Shown here in pieces: positions 1 to 8,188 of a stretch of 57,307 bases of DNA (its first letter is position 1; every line of letters begins with the position of its first letter). The stretch spans positions 1-57,307 of the forward strand of contig JANQJZ010000031.1 of NCBI GenBank assembly GCA_028281365.1. The letters are read 5' to 3'. This stretch comes from Gammaproteobacteria bacterium (GTDB lineage: Bacteria > Pseudomonadota > Gammaproteobacteria > Eutrophobiales > Eutrophobiaceae). The position numbers and the translations under genes are program-made. The notes under the pieces are model-generated. The model was given only the letters and a program-made list of their open reading frames with translations, ran no database searches and was not told the origin of the DNA.

Positions 1-494
1 ACTTCTTTGACACCAACTTTATACTTTTTCCAATGTTTGCATTGTATAAATATCCTTCGACCATCTTTAACAATAATTATATCTACACCACCGTCTGGAC
101 CTTCTGGTGTTTCGATAACTTTATAGCCTTTTCTTCTGTAGGTTTCACTGATTAATAATTCAAAGGCTTGCCAACTGAGTTTACGAATTGAATTAATGCT
201 GGTTTGCTTATTGTATATTCGACTACGTTTCCATTGCTTAACAGCAGAAATTAAAGAACCAAAAATAAATGCCATAGGAACTACATATTGAAGAATCATA
301 GAAAATGAAATAGCAAACTGCTTCCAAATATGTCCCCCCATTTCTTTCATATCCTTCATCGGGGTAATATCTATAGCCGCGATGTAATGAAAAATGAGAT
401 AGCTAACCACAGCAAGCATTAATCCTACCCACCATGGTAGATAGGATGCGGCTTCTATTAGATCTTCAAATAGGCTTTGCTTTTTTCGGGACAT
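1..494 (-). CDS. Membrane-anchored Mrr-type restriction endonuclease-like protein (3' end cut by window)
   Basis: The reading frame starts with ATG at 492-494 (MSRKKQSLFEDLIEAA) and runs off the window edge, so about 165 residues are visible. Two hydrophobic segments lie near residues 19-40 and 60-85. A domain starting around residue 115 follows, with SWQAFELLI, then GPDGGVDI and IQCKHWK. The G-x-DGGVD and QCKHW motifs are the D...QxK catalytic signature of the Mrr_cat/DUF2034 nuclease family, which cleaves DNA, often when it is foreign or modified. Membrane-anchored versions with two N-terminal helices are known; their substrate is mostly uncertain. The C-terminus is not seen. Fold assignment is confident, biological role is not. 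Confidence 0.8.
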   Translation of the reverse strand, partial: MSRKKQSLFEDLIEAASYLPWWVGLMLAVVSYLIFHYIAAIDITPMKDMKEMGGHIWKQFAISFSMILQYVVPMAFIFGSLISAVKQWKRSRIYNKQTSINSIRKLSWQAFELLISETYRRKGYKVIETPEGPDGGVDIIIVKDGRRIFIQCKHWKKYKVGVKE

Positions 495-586
495 TTGTTT
501 TATTCGTTTAGTTGTCCCCTTTCACTTCATGCAGTCTAAATTTTAGCGCTAATAAGATATTCACGCACTTTATATATATCTCTCTT

Positions 587-1159
587 TTAATTCTGTTTTT
601 GAATTATCGTAAACGCTCCCCTTATATCTCCAGCTTTAAAACCGGTGGCCAGATCGTTTGGGTACAGTTTTGATATTGCTCTCTTGAGGGATTTATCGAT
701 ATTTTCACCATGACAGGTCAGGCATAAGCCTTTGGTGGGAATGGCTTTCATGTAACGGAAACCGTCCTTTGTGTCCTCCGAATATTCTAATTGCTTAATG
801 TCTTCGCCATTATTTTTACGTTCTTCAAAATTTATCAAAACGGCCAGCTCCCAATCATCCGGGTCGTTATTGCGGTTCCTTGTTTTCAATGAGGTGCGTC
901 CAACTTTCCATTGGTATTTTTCTGACAGGGTGGTTGATATTCCCGGTGCTTCAATGTTACAGACTTTAATTGCATTTTCAGGTCCGCCCTCTTCCATGGC
1001 CTGGACAAGTTCTTTCTGTAACTTTTCAGCGAATTCTTTAATGACTTTTCGGGATTCGATTATTCGAGGGTCTATATCTTCTTCTGCTATTGCAATAAAG
1101 GGTATTACGGTAAGTAATAATGTTATTAGCAAACTTTTATTTAACTGTTTTCTGTTCAT
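587..1159 (-). CDS. DUF3365 (Tll0287-like) periplasmic haem-binding protein
   Basis: This is a 190-residue protein with a signal peptide (about residues 1-25, ending FIAIAEE). The body matches the DUF3365/Tll0287-like family: a helical N-terminal part with AIKVCNIEAPGIS, and near residue 147 a single CLTCH motif expected to attach one c-type haem. The C-terminus (DLATGFKAGDIRGAFTI) is also typical. Family members are thought to be haem-based redox or gas sensors, often fused to signalling modules; here the domain stands alone. It lies 1 bp downstream of the hemerythrin gene on the same strand, so the two are probably co-transcribed and may share oxygen- or redox-related work (inference). Confidence 0.85.
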   Translation of the reverse strand: MNRKQLNKSLLITLLLTVIPFIAIAEEDIDPRIIESRKVIKEFAEKLQKELVQAMEEGGPENAIKVCNIEAPGISTTLSEKYQWKVGRTSLKTRNRNNDPDDWELAVLINFEERKNNGEDIKQLEYSEDTKDGFRYMKAIPTKGLCLTCHGENIDKSLKRAISKLYPNDLATGFKAGDIRGAFTIIQKQN

Positions 1160-1160
1160 A

Positions 1161-1670
1161 TTAGTTTTTCATCGCCTCTTTAACTGAGCCCATCACTTCG
1201 GTCCAGGTCAATTTGATATCTAATTTCAGTTCCTTAAGTTCCCGTTCTTCGAGTTGTTCGTCGAGCTCTTTCAGCATAGCATCTTCTTCTCGGTCTTCGT
1301 GATGTTCGTTCAAGCCCTTTAGTGTTTTTTCCTTATCGATAAGCGCAATGATATTGCGGTGCAGTTGCGATTCATCGAATTCTTGTTCGCTAAGCCAGTT
1401 CAGGTCTTCGGTAATATTTTCGCAAAGTTGATTTATCTTTGTATGTTCTTTTTCATAAAGGCTAACATCCCATTTGCTCTTTCGTTCTATCTTTGCAAAT
1501 TCCGGGAATAAATACCTTTCTTCGATCTGCATATGTGCTTTTTGACAGGCCTTGAAATGTTCCAGCCATTGTTTAGCTTCATCAAATTTACTTTGTAATA
1601 AATATTCCTGGTGGCGGGCGAAGAGTTCTTGCAACTCCTGGTGCTGTTGATGAATCAGTTCGACTAGCAT
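1161..1670 (-). CDS. Hemerythrin/HHE-domain protein
   Basis: This 169-residue, mostly helical soluble protein carries the HHE cation-binding pattern: His near the N-terminus (LIHQQHQEL), a second cluster HMQIEERYLFPEF around residues 46-58, and KEHTKI around 76. These residues are typical di-iron ligands of hemerythrin-like proteins that bind oxygen, NO or iron. The C-terminal third is strongly charged and helical (EEREL/KELKL repeats). Its ATG directly follows the stop codon of the upstream ORF6N remnant (TAAATG), so its ribosome binding site lies inside that remnant. The DUF3365 haem protein follows it after 1 bp. Confidence 0.8.
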   Translation of the reverse strand: MLVELIHQQHQELQELFARHQEYLLQSKFDEAKQWLEHFKACQKAHMQIEERYLFPEFAKIERKSKWDVSLYEKEHTKINQLCENITEDLNWLSEQEFDESQLHRNIIALIDKEKTLKGLNEHHEDREEDAMLKELDEQLEERELKELKLDIKLTWTEVMGSVKEAMKN

Positions 1671-1934
1671 TTAATTTATTCGCTTTGACACTTTTACTTT
1701 TTTATTTCTCAATATCCCAGATAAACCCAATCTGTTTTTTCTTTTTTGTTCCGGAGGTGTTATGAGTTGACGAATAGCATCAAATACAACTTTAATAAGC
1801 TTACGACTTGAGATGCCAATTTGGCTTTTCAAGAAATTAAACTCCTGTTTTGTAAGCTGAAACATAAAGTCTTGAAAAAATCTTTCAATATTTTGACGTA
1901 CTACACGGGTCAACGTCTCTACTGGATTTCCTTT
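1671..1934 (-). pseudogene. ORF6N-domain protein remnant
   Basis: The frame encodes the middle of an ORF6N DNA-binding domain (VETLTRVVRQNIERF, then FMFQLTKQEF) and then jumps to the family's usual C-terminal end (VVFDAIRQLITPPEQKRK). The roughly 80-90 residues that normally lie between these blocks, including the YLPxAFTEQGVAMLSSVL part, are missing. The N-terminal residues are also lost: a TGA at 1935-1937 precedes NPVET in frame. I read it as a phage- or mobile-element-derived gene worn down by two deletions. An ORF could still start at the TTG at 1913 and make an 80-residue product, but function is unlikely. Confidence 0.75.
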
Positions 1935-1958
1935 TCATAATTATCTCCCTGTTTTTAT

Positions 1959-1993
1959 TTAATTCTAAAAATAAATATTATTTTTAGAATTAA
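1959..1993. terminator. 16-bp perfect AT-rich inverted repeat
   Basis: The arms TTAATTCTAAAAATAA and TTATTTTTAGAATTAA are exact reverse complements separated by ATA. The hairpin begins 7 bp beyond the stop codon of the leftward Vps62-like gene and could end its transcript. The stem is nearly all A/T, so it is a weak terminator by energy and could instead be an operator or a remnant of the mobile element that left the ORF6N piece. Confidence 0.5.
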
Positions 1994-2000
1994 TTACACT

Positions 2001-3314
2001 TCATTCTTCTTTGCTTTTACTACCAAATGCCAGTTTGAAAACGATGATGATGAAGATTAACCCCCCAATCATTATGCCTAATATTTTAAGGAATGTAGTC
2101 ACCAGTTTATCAAGTCCTGAGGCTGCTTTTGTTTCTTTTATCGGTGATACAACTGGTGCTGCTTCTGTATCTGTAGTTTCTGTTTCAGTTGCTTCTGCGG
2201 CTGTCGTCTCTTCTGCAAAGGGATCGTCACTAAAGAACGGATCGCTGTCATCAATTAGATCGGGTAATTCAGTTTCAACTTCTGTGGTTGTTTGTTGTTT
2301 TTCTTCTTTTACCGGTTCTGGTTTTGTTGGTTCTGCTTTTTCCTCAACCTGTGCAAGCTGTGTTTCTTGTTGTTGTTCCAATTCCGCTAAACGTTGTTTC
2401 TCTGCTTCTTCCGCTTTTTGTTTACGTTCCGCTTCTTCTGCCTTGCGCTTCTTTTCTGCTGCTTCGGCCAATCGTTTCTTTTCGGTTTCTTCTTTTAATC
2501 GTTGTGCTTCGGCTTGTTTTTGTTTTTCTGCAAGCCTGGCTTTTTCCTCCGCTTCAATATCCGCTCTTATCTTTTCCATGCGTTGTGCCAATATGGCATC
2601 AACAGTCTTTGTATCAGGCACACCACTTAAATTTTTTCTCAGGTCTGCGGCTTCAAGCTGATTTGCTCGATTCGGTACAACAGTAAAGGCACCGGATACC
2701 AGTAATTGAAAAACACTGACCTGACTATTTGCACCGGAACCTTTATCCGACCAGACAAGGTTTTTTACCGTACTCTTTTCTACCAGGCTGTTATGCACAC
2801 AACGATAATTGGATAGATTTGGTTTTTGACCATGACCGATTTGTGGAATAGTGCCAATACAGGTGTAGTTATTATCCGGTGGTATCGCCTGCCAGAATGA
2901 ACCGTCTTTCGCTGCACCACTGCCTTTGTCGGTCCAGAGCCGTTGCCAGTCTTTTGGTGCAACCAGTAATGGCGGTGCGCCTTTCGGGTTATTGGCGGGT
3001 TCACTAACGGTCAAGACACAATGATGTTTTGAGCGTCTCTTTTGCGAGGCATGTCCGCCGATTATGTATTCGCCACTACTAACTTTCGGGATAAAAAAGA
3101 AGCCATCCAGGTCAGCACCGGAACCGGCATCATCCCAACTGGGTGTGGCGTTACAATTTTGTTTGGTGTCCAGACGATAGCTTAATTCCTTGATGATCTG
3201 CTCACGTTCCAGCGCTGCTATCGCCGACAGATCGATATCCAGTGCCTGTTCAGCAAAACTGTTTAATACAAATAAATAGGTCAGTAATATTATGGCGATT
3301 GTATTGCGGATCAT
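2001..3314 (-). CDS. Secreted/membrane protein with Vps62-like domain, coiled coil and C-terminal TM helix
   Basis: The 437-residue product has a signal peptide (residues 1-21, ending NSFAEQ). Residues about 55-225 contain three spaced repeats of the type W-x-D-x-GSGA (WDDAGSGADLDGFFF, WTDKGSGAAKDGSFW, WSDKGSGANSQVSVF) with YRCVHNSLV between them, the pattern of the Vps62/DUF946 family, which is better known from fungi and plants. Residues about 235-330 are a long K/E/A/R-rich coiled coil. An acidic, threonine-rich stretch follows, then one transmembrane helix (TFLKILGIMIGGLIFIIIVFKLAF) and a short KSKEE tail. The layout suggests a periplasmic domain on a stalk anchored at its C-terminus. Function is unknown. 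Confidence 0.75.
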   Translation of the reverse strand: MIRNTIAIILLTYLFVLNSFAEQALDIDLSAIAALEREQIIKELSYRLDTKQNCNATPSWDDAGSGADLDGFFFIPKVSSGEYIIGGHASQKRRSKHHCVLTVSEPANNPKGAPPLLVAPKDWQRLWTDKGSGAAKDGSFWQAIPPDNNYTCIGTIPQIGHGQKPNLSNYRCVHNSLVEKSTVKNLVWSDKGSGANSQVSVFQLLVSGAFTVVPNRANQLEAADLRKNLSGVPDTKTVDAILAQRMEKIRADIEAEEKARLAEKQKQAEAQRLKEETEKKRLAEAAEKKRKAEEAERKQKAEEAEKQRLAELEQQQETQLAQVEEKAEPTKPEPVKEEKQQTTTEVETELPDLIDDSDPFFSDDPFAEETTAAEATETETTDTEAAPVVSPIKETKAASGLDKLVTTFLKILGIMIGGLIFIIIVFKLAFGSKSKEE

Positions 3315-3346
3315 CCTGCTTTACCCGTGATTAATTGTTATCACCC

Positions 3347-3949
3347 CTATCTTAACATCACCATATGTTGTTCGTCTTTCTCATCATAGACTTTCATTGA
3401 GATTGACCGGCCAATGGGATTAACATCCGTCCATAATTTAAATATTTCACTCAGGGTATTTTGTTTCAGTTCCCGCCCGGCTTGTAACCATTCGTTCGTC
3501 GCAATGACATCGACATTGCCTTTGCCCTGCTCTCTTACTGCTGAAAAATAGATTATGCCGTTTTGCTGTTCGATGCTTTTATTCAATTCTTCAAAACGTT
3601 GTTTAAAGACCTGAAAGCGAGTTGTTTTGTTTGCTTGTTTCTTCTTAATCAATTCTTCGCTGACTTCATCCGCTTTGGCAACGAGTGATTGATGTACCCA
3701 GCCTGTGTTTATGTCCTGCCTGTTCGTTTCGACTTCGATCCATTCACCATTACGTTGAAGTTCGATTAACTTATGTCCCAAAGCTAACTTTGCCAGCGCT
3801 TCAGTTTCTATTGATGGACCGGAACGAAGATTGACGATATTTTCTGTGATGACCAGTTCATCGCCAGATTCGGCATGGCTCATTGAAACCAAAAATATAA
3901 ACGGGATAATCGTGAAAAAGTATAATCTGGTCGTTAACAGTTTTTGCAT
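3347..3949 (-). CDS. Bacterial SH3-domain (SH3b) exported protein
   Basis: This 200-residue protein has a signal peptide (residues 1-26, ending SMSHAES). An SH3b domain covers residues about 30-90: VNLRSGPSIETEALAKL, then W-IEVE, then GWVHQSLV. This is the usual cell-wall-directed or ligand-binding SH3b signature. The C-terminal half (about 110-200) is helical and ends in a small beta region without a family I recognise. It sits 32 bp upstream of the Vps62-like gene on the same strand, so the two probably form an envelope operon. Confidence 0.75.
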   Translation of the reverse strand: MQKLLTTRLYFFTIIPFIFLVSMSHAESGDELVITENIVNLRSGPSIETEALAKLALGHKLIELQRNGEWIEVETNRQDINTGWVHQSLVAKADEVSEELIKKKQANKTTRFQVFKQRFEELNKSIEQQNGIIYFSAVREQGKGNVDVIATNEWLQAGRELKQNTLSEIFKLWTDVNPIGRSISMKVYDEKDEQHMVMLR

Positions 3950-3987
3950 AGGTTTATTTTAACGCTGTGATGACTGATTTGTATTGT

Positions 3988-4001
3988 TTAATCTATATCA
4001 A
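3988..4001. promoter_or_regulatory. FNR/ANR-like site between divergent genes
   Basis: TTAATCTATATCAA matches the FNR consensus TTGAT-N4-ATCAA at 9 of 10 positions. It lies between the leftward SH3b gene (start 3949) and the rightward TlpA-like gene (start 4094). In this AT-rich 144-bp region a chance match is possible. Confidence 0.3.
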
Positions 4002-4093
4002 CAATAATTGTTTATGAACTTTCTTACGTGTAGCGTATCTCTTTTTACAATAGTAAATATATTAAATCTGTATATTTAACCTATGGGGAAATC

Positions 4094-4591
4094 ATGTTAC
4101 GGATATTACTTTTTCTATTTTTAAGTTTAACTACATTTACTCATGCAACGGCACTGGAGCCAGGTGATACTGCACTCAACTGGAATCTTGAGGCACGTGA
4201 CGGTTCTTCGATCGACTATTACCAGGATAGTGCGGGACAGGTTTCGGTGGTGGTGTTCTGGGCAACCTGGTGTCCGTATTGTGCGAAGTTAATGCCACAC
4301 ATTGAAGAAGTCTATAAACAATTTAAAGATCGCGATGTGAAGTTTTATGCGATCGATATCTTCGAAGATGGCAAGGTTGATCCGGTAACGTACTTTGATA
4401 ACAAAGGTTATACCTACACGATTCTGTTACTTGGTGATCTGGTAGCGGAAGATTATGGTGCTAAAGGAACACCGAGTTTATTTGTTGTCGATAAGAACAA
4501 AAAAGTGATCTACAAACGCGCAAGCGGAACCAACGAATTACAGGTAAAACAGGATATAACAGATAAGATAGAACAGGCCCTGGCAAAGTAG
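4094..4591 (+). CDS. TlpA/ResA-like periplasmic thioredoxin-fold protein
   Basis: The 165-residue product has a signal peptide (ending about THATALE, residue 21) and a thioredoxin fold with the active site FWATWCPYCAKLMPHI near residues 54-69, a cis-proline region GTPSLFVVDKNK, and no membrane anchor beyond the signal. WCPYC is a redox-active pair typical of TlpA/ResA-like proteins that reduce periplasmic disulfides, for example for cytochrome c maturation. No cytochrome maturation genes lie next to it, so the client is unknown. A GGGGAAATC sequence ahead of ATG gives a weak ribosome site. Confidence 0.85.
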   Translation: MLRILLFLFLSLTTFTHATALEPGDTALNWNLEARDGSSIDYYQDSAGQVSVVVFWATWCPYCAKLMPHIEEVYKQFKDRDVKFYAIDIFEDGKVDPVTYFDNKGYTYTILLLGDLVAEDYGAKGTPSLFVVDKNKKVIYKRASGTNELQVKQDITDKIEQALAK

Positions 4592-4603
4592 GGCCCATCC
4601 TAT

Positions 4604-4623
4604 GCAGGTCGTCCCTGACCTGC
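4604..4623. terminator. Hairpin between convergent genes
   Basis: GCAGGTC and GACCTGC pair around a 6-nt loop, 13 bp after the TlpA-like stop codon. No clean T-run follows, so termination is only a guess. Confidence 0.35.
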
Positions 4624-4675
4624 GTAACCGCCTGACTACTCCAGTCTCTTCCGGGGGGTTGAGTTTTTATGTTAA

Positions 4676-4966
4676 TTATAGATTCGATTTTTGTCGTTTG
4701 TATGACAGTTCCATGTCCCTGAATGGAACAACTTCGGTATAGCCTTCCAACAGGGCCTTGACGCTGAGCGCCTGGGCGATGGTCTGATCCTTCCAGTCTT
4801 CTATCAGGTCGGAGCCACCGAACCATTTCATCTTATGTTCACGGCAGATGAACCAGTGTTCCTTGCCGAGATTTACAAAGCCGTCACTTTTGCCGCATGC
4901 AGGGCAGCAACCGCTACGCATACCATACTGAATTTCCGGGAGTGGAATAACATTGGTATGGACCAT
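4676..4966 (-). CDS. Small zinc-ribbon-like protein of unknown function
   Basis: This protein of about 96 residues contains CCPACGKSDGF near residue 20 and WFICREHKMKWFGGSDLIEDW near 38-58, giving a CxxC...CxxH pattern that could bind zinc. Similar uncharacterised proteins with FICREHK...WFGGS occur in other proteobacteria as far as I recall. I start it at the ATG at 4964-4966: AGGAGG stands 6 nt upstream. A GTG one codon earlier is possible. The ribosome site lies inside a small hairpin (ACACCT...AGGTGT). No operon partner is visible. Confidence 0.65.
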   Translation of the reverse strand: MVHTNVIPLPEIQYGMRSGCCPACGKSDGFVNLGKEHWFICREHKMKWFGGSDLIEDWKDQTIAQALSVKALLEGYTEVVPFRDMELSYKRQKSNL

Positions 4967-5157
4967 CACACACCTCCTAAGGTGTATTACTTTGCCTGTT
5001 TAGAGATGCAATCATTGCACCAGTTCATTACAGGTTAATGACTATTATGTTGCTATTTTAGATAGAAAATTTTTATCAATAGGATAGCGTGTTTACTTAA
5101 AGTAGATTGTCCTAATCCGCGTAATTTTTAGATCTGTAAACTGTCGCTAATGCATCA

Positions 5158-5733
5158 TCATCGGTCACAGTGCAACCAACGATGAAACAATTTTGACATC
5201 AGTGGCATCACCACATAGGTCATCAGGCTGACCATCACGATCGAGGTAATCGCGATCTGTAGCACGATATGCAGGTTGTTAATAAACGGTGTCAGACAAT
5301 AATAGATCAATAACGATAACGGGAAGATCGATAACCAGATGACCACCAGCATCTTGTGTTTCGGCGGCGGTACCAGAGCTTCGCCACCCGGTAAGGTAAA
5401 CCAGGTTTCCAGACCGCTGAGGATCTCCAGTTCCTGTTCACCAAGGGTGACTTCATCGTAACGTCTTAACCAGTCCTGTCGAACATCAGAACTTTCCCAG
5501 GCAAGGTAGTTACGCATCGAATCGAACTTGAATACGATTCGATAACAGTCGCCGGGTTTGGTTGGCCGCAAAATATTCGCACCAAGATGCCCGGTAAACG
5601 TCATGGCATCCTTGGTTGTGCCAGACATAACTTCTTCAAACTCTTCGATGCGATCCGGTTTTGGCCGGCGTTTAACAATAATCGTTACCGGCGTATCGCA
5701 ATCGATACCTTCGTGTTTTTCAGTCTGCGTCAT
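5158..5733 (-). CDS. Antibiotic biosynthesis monooxygenase (ABM) domain membrane protein
   Basis: The 191-residue protein has an N-terminal ABM-type ferredoxin-like domain (residues about 15-110: VTIIVKRRPKPDRIEEFEEVM, FTGHLGANILRP, YRIVFKFDSMRNYLAWESS). After PPPKHKM come two transmembrane helices (about 130-150 and 157-180). This arrangement is a known membrane-attached subgroup of the ABM superfamily, whose true substrate is usually unknown. It overlaps the end of the upstream coiled-coil gene by 14 bp, implying translational coupling. Confidence 0.8.
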   Translation of the reverse strand: MTQTEKHEGIDCDTPVTIIVKRRPKPDRIEEFEEVMSGTTKDAMTFTGHLGANILRPTKPGDCYRIVFKFDSMRNYLAWESSDVRQDWLRRYDEVTLGEQELEILSGLETWFTLPGGEALVPPPKHKMLVVIWLSIFPLSLLIYYCLTPFINNLHIVLQIAITSIVMVSLMTYVVMPLMSKLFHRWLHCDR

Positions 5734-5926
5734 TGAGTTGCTGTTTAACGCGGGCCAGTTCTTCCTCGGTTACGCGGGCAATCTCCAGTAACACATCCCG
5801 GTTTTCCAGTTCCGTTGCACGTTCTGCCGAGTCGGCACTGAGTTCGTGGCCGAGGTCCAGTTTAATCTTTTCCAGCCGTTCTTCGAGTTCCTGTTTTTTT
5901 TGTTTTAATTCTTCGGTATCGGTCAT
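5720..5926 (-). CDS. Small coiled-coil protein (TraR/DksA-like N-terminal helices, no zinc finger)
   Basis: This 68-residue protein is almost entirely charged helix (EELKQKKQELEERLEKIKLDL, ADSAERATELENRDVLLEIA, EELARVKQQL). The DSAERATELENRDVL segment resembles the coiled-coil part of DksA/TraR-type RNA polymerase regulators, but the four-cysteine zinc finger is absent. It starts with ATG after a GGAGAACAAT ribosome site and its end overlaps the ABM gene. The DksA comparison is by eye and uncertain. Confidence 0.6.
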   Translation of the reverse strand: MTDTEELKQKKQELEERLEKIKLDLGHELSADSAERATELENRDVLLEIARVTEEELARVKQQLNDAD

Positions 5927-6007
5927 TATTGTTCTCCTGTTGATGACAGTTTTATTTTATTATTGTTATTACTTATTTCGTTGAGTTTAGATCAAGCATA
6001 CACGTTT

Positions 6008-7069
6008 TTATAATTCATTGATGCGTCCAACAGTGCGTGTAAAGACTGGATGTGGCACACCGAATGCTTCTTTTAGTTCGATATCGAAATCAAACTTATT
6101 GCCAATTTTATTAATATCCCATGCATTACCAATTCCAATACGGTTAATGTGATACCAGGCAGATACCAGTGGAAAGTATTGTAACGGCCAATCGGTACCG
6201 TAGATCAATCTGTCTGTTAATCCAGGTTGTTTTAATGCCCTGGCTAAATATCCCAGCTTATTAACCTGAGTCAGGCTTGAGATATCCGCATACAGATTCG
6301 GGTATTCATCGAACATCGGCAGGATACGTTCAAAATTGTCCTGTCCCTGTGACTCACCTGTTGTAGCAATATGTGCGGCAATCACCTTTACCCCCAGACT
6401 TAACGGTAATTCCAGGCGTCGAGGATCAGCGAGTTCATCATTGGCATCCGGGAATGATTTTTCCATACCGGTGTGTGTCAGCAACGGCAAGTTTAATTCC
6501 TTCATCTTTTTATAAAACGGGATCAGTTTTTTATCCGCCGGGTCGAAATGCATGATCGACGGAATCCATTTGATCAACATCGCACCCTGCTCATAAACCT
6601 GTTCCAGTAATTCAACACTGTTTTCACGGGTTGGATTGATACTGGCACCAAACAACATCTTTGGATATTTTTTTACTTCTTTTGCGACAAAATCATTATC
6701 AACATAAAACTGGGTCTTTTGTTTATCGAGTCTTTTTGTTTTTTGATCAATCACGCCATCCAGTGCCAGGATAATAGCCTTATCTATATATCTGGATTGT
6801 TCGAGCTTCTGGTTAAGCCGCTCGACTACGATTTGATCGCCATGTAGCTCCAATTCTTCCAACGTGACGTTCATCCATTTAACAAAATACTTGAAACGAT
6901 AATTATTGCGCATTTGATCATTAATAAAATTGCCGGAATCACCATAACCGAGCCCGGCAACATGCACATGCCAGTCGGTAATGGTTAGTGCCTCAAGGTC
7001 TGTTTTAATCTCGGCAACTGATACAGGGCTGAGTACGATTAACAGGAAATAGGTAAAAAGTCGTTTCAT
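6008..7069 (-). CDS. Exported amidohydrolase-family (amidohydrolase 2) protein
   Basis: I start this 353-residue protein at the ATG at 7067-7069 because it gives a clean signal peptide (MKRLFTYFLLIVLSPVSVAE); an upstream in-frame start would place 75 unrelated residues before it. The metal-binding motifs of the amidohydrolase_2 TIM barrel are present: DWHVH early, LIKWIPSI, LPLLTHTGME, VIAAHIATTG and LIYGTDWPLQ, the last giving the catalytic Asp. Family members are metal-dependent hydrolases or decarboxylases; a periplasmic location is unusual but not unique. Substrate unknown. Confidence 0.8.
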   Translation of the reverse strand: MKRLFTYFLLIVLSPVSVAEIKTDLEALTITDWHVHVAGLGYGDSGNFINDQMRNNYRFKYFVKWMNVTLEELELHGDQIVVERLNQKLEQSRYIDKAIILALDGVIDQKTKRLDKQKTQFYVDNDFVAKEVKKYPKMLFGASINPTRENSVELLEQVYEQGAMLIKWIPSIMHFDPADKKLIPFYKKMKELNLPLLTHTGMEKSFPDANDELADPRRLELPLSLGVKVIAAHIATTGESQGQDNFERILPMFDEYPNLYADISSLTQVNKLGYLARALKQPGLTDRLIYGTDWPLQYFPLVSAWYHINRIGIGNAWDINKIGNKFDFDIELKEAFGVPHPVFTRTVGRINEL

Positions 7070-7222
7070 TAGGCCTGGTGCTTGTTCGTTTTGGGCAATT
7101 TTCCCATTGCACCGTTTTTGATCAATCTTTTTTGCGCATTTTGCCGTCGATGTATCGATAAAACTGTCCGGATGCGGTAAGTTACAGGCCATTGCAGAAG
7201 TACGCAGTTGATAATAATTACA

Positions 7223-8188
7223 ATGAACAGTGTTCAAGCGGTAAACAAATCTCCAAATATCAATGTTGAACTGGATGGTGACATGCCCAGTCATTACGCC
7301 TTGTCTGCCATACTGCTACAGAACCTCAACATGCTGGAACGCTGTGAGCCCGGCATTATTGAAGACAATGATATCGAATTCCTGCATACATTTCGGGTTG
7401 TTGGTCGTCGCAGCCGTTGCTTAATTAACCAGTTAAAAAAGATCTATTCTGTCAGTCGAATCACGCGTTTCAAAAAGGCCTTTGCCTGGCTCAGCGATTT
7501 TACCAGTTTGCATCGTGACCTGGATGTCTTCCTGGCTGATTTTTCCGGGTATGAAAACAGGATTGCGCATAACGGGATCAATGATCTGGAACCCTTACGA
7601 TTTTACCTGGAATCACAACGCTTACAGGAACACCATTTTTTACTAAACGCATTATCATCGAAACGTTATGCATCGTTTAAACAAAGCTGGCGTGAATATT
7701 TATTGCAAACAGAGATCCAGGCACCGCGTACACTCAACTCGCAAGTGCCCATTAACCAGGTTGTGAACAAGGCAATCTGGCGTAACTATCGAAAGATAAT
7801 CAAACAAGGCAAACAAATGGTTTCCGGTTATGAATATGATGCAATCCACACGCTACGTAAGGATGCAAAAAAATTACGCTATCTGCTGGAAAGTTTTAAA
7901 TCGATCTATGCCATTGATGAGATCAACCGGACTATTAAGGTATTAAAACGTTTGCAAAATAACCTGGGAGAAATTGTCGATATGCATACACAAAAGTTTA
8001 TGCTGGAACAATGGAAACAGGATTTACTGGAGGAAAATAGCTCTACCGCTGAAACACAACTGGCTATCAATCAACTTGTGTTGTTGTGTAACGAAGGTGA
8101 ACGTGTTGCTAACAGGAAATTTATTAAATGCTTTAAACAGTTTTCCGTTAAATCAAACCAGAAGTTATTTCAGCACGTTTTTCATTAA
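7223..8188 (+). CDS. CHAD-domain protein
   Basis: The 321-residue protein is a helical CHAD domain, rich in conserved His and basic residues: IEFLHTFRVVGRRSRCLINQL near residue 50 and IHTLRKDAKKLRYLLESF near 210, then LKRLQNNLGEIVDMH. CHAD domains bind inorganic polyphosphate and often accompany polyphosphate kinases or CYTH phosphatases, neither of which is adjacent here. I prefer the ATG at 7223; a TTG five codons earlier is possible. It converges with the GIY-YIG gene, overlapping by 4 bp. Confidence 0.85.
   Translation: MNSVQAVNKSPNINVELDGDMPSHYALSAILLQNLNMLERCEPGIIEDNDIEFLHTFRVVGRRSRCLINQLKKIYSVSRITRFKKAFAWLSDFTSLHRDLDVFLADFSGYENRIAHNGINDLEPLRFYLESQRLQEHHFLLNALSSKRYASFKQSWREYLLQTEIQAPRTLNSQVPINQVVNKAIWRNYRKIIKQGKQMVSGYEYDAIHTLRKDAKKLRYLLESFKSIYAIDEINRTIKVLKRLQNNLGEIVDMHTQKFMLEQWKQDLLEENSSTAETQLAINQLVLLCNEGERVANRKFIKCFKQFSVKSNQKLFQHVFH

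Noticed and set aside
2011-2686. Long open frames on the + strand opposite the coiled-coil gene
   Set aside because: They are Ser/Val- or Leu-rich complements of the K/E-rich coiled-coil codons and have no family features.
5985-6000. TTGA...TCAA match near the amidohydrolase end
   Set aside because: The spacing is 7 instead of the FNR arrangement, and the site lies downstream of the gene.
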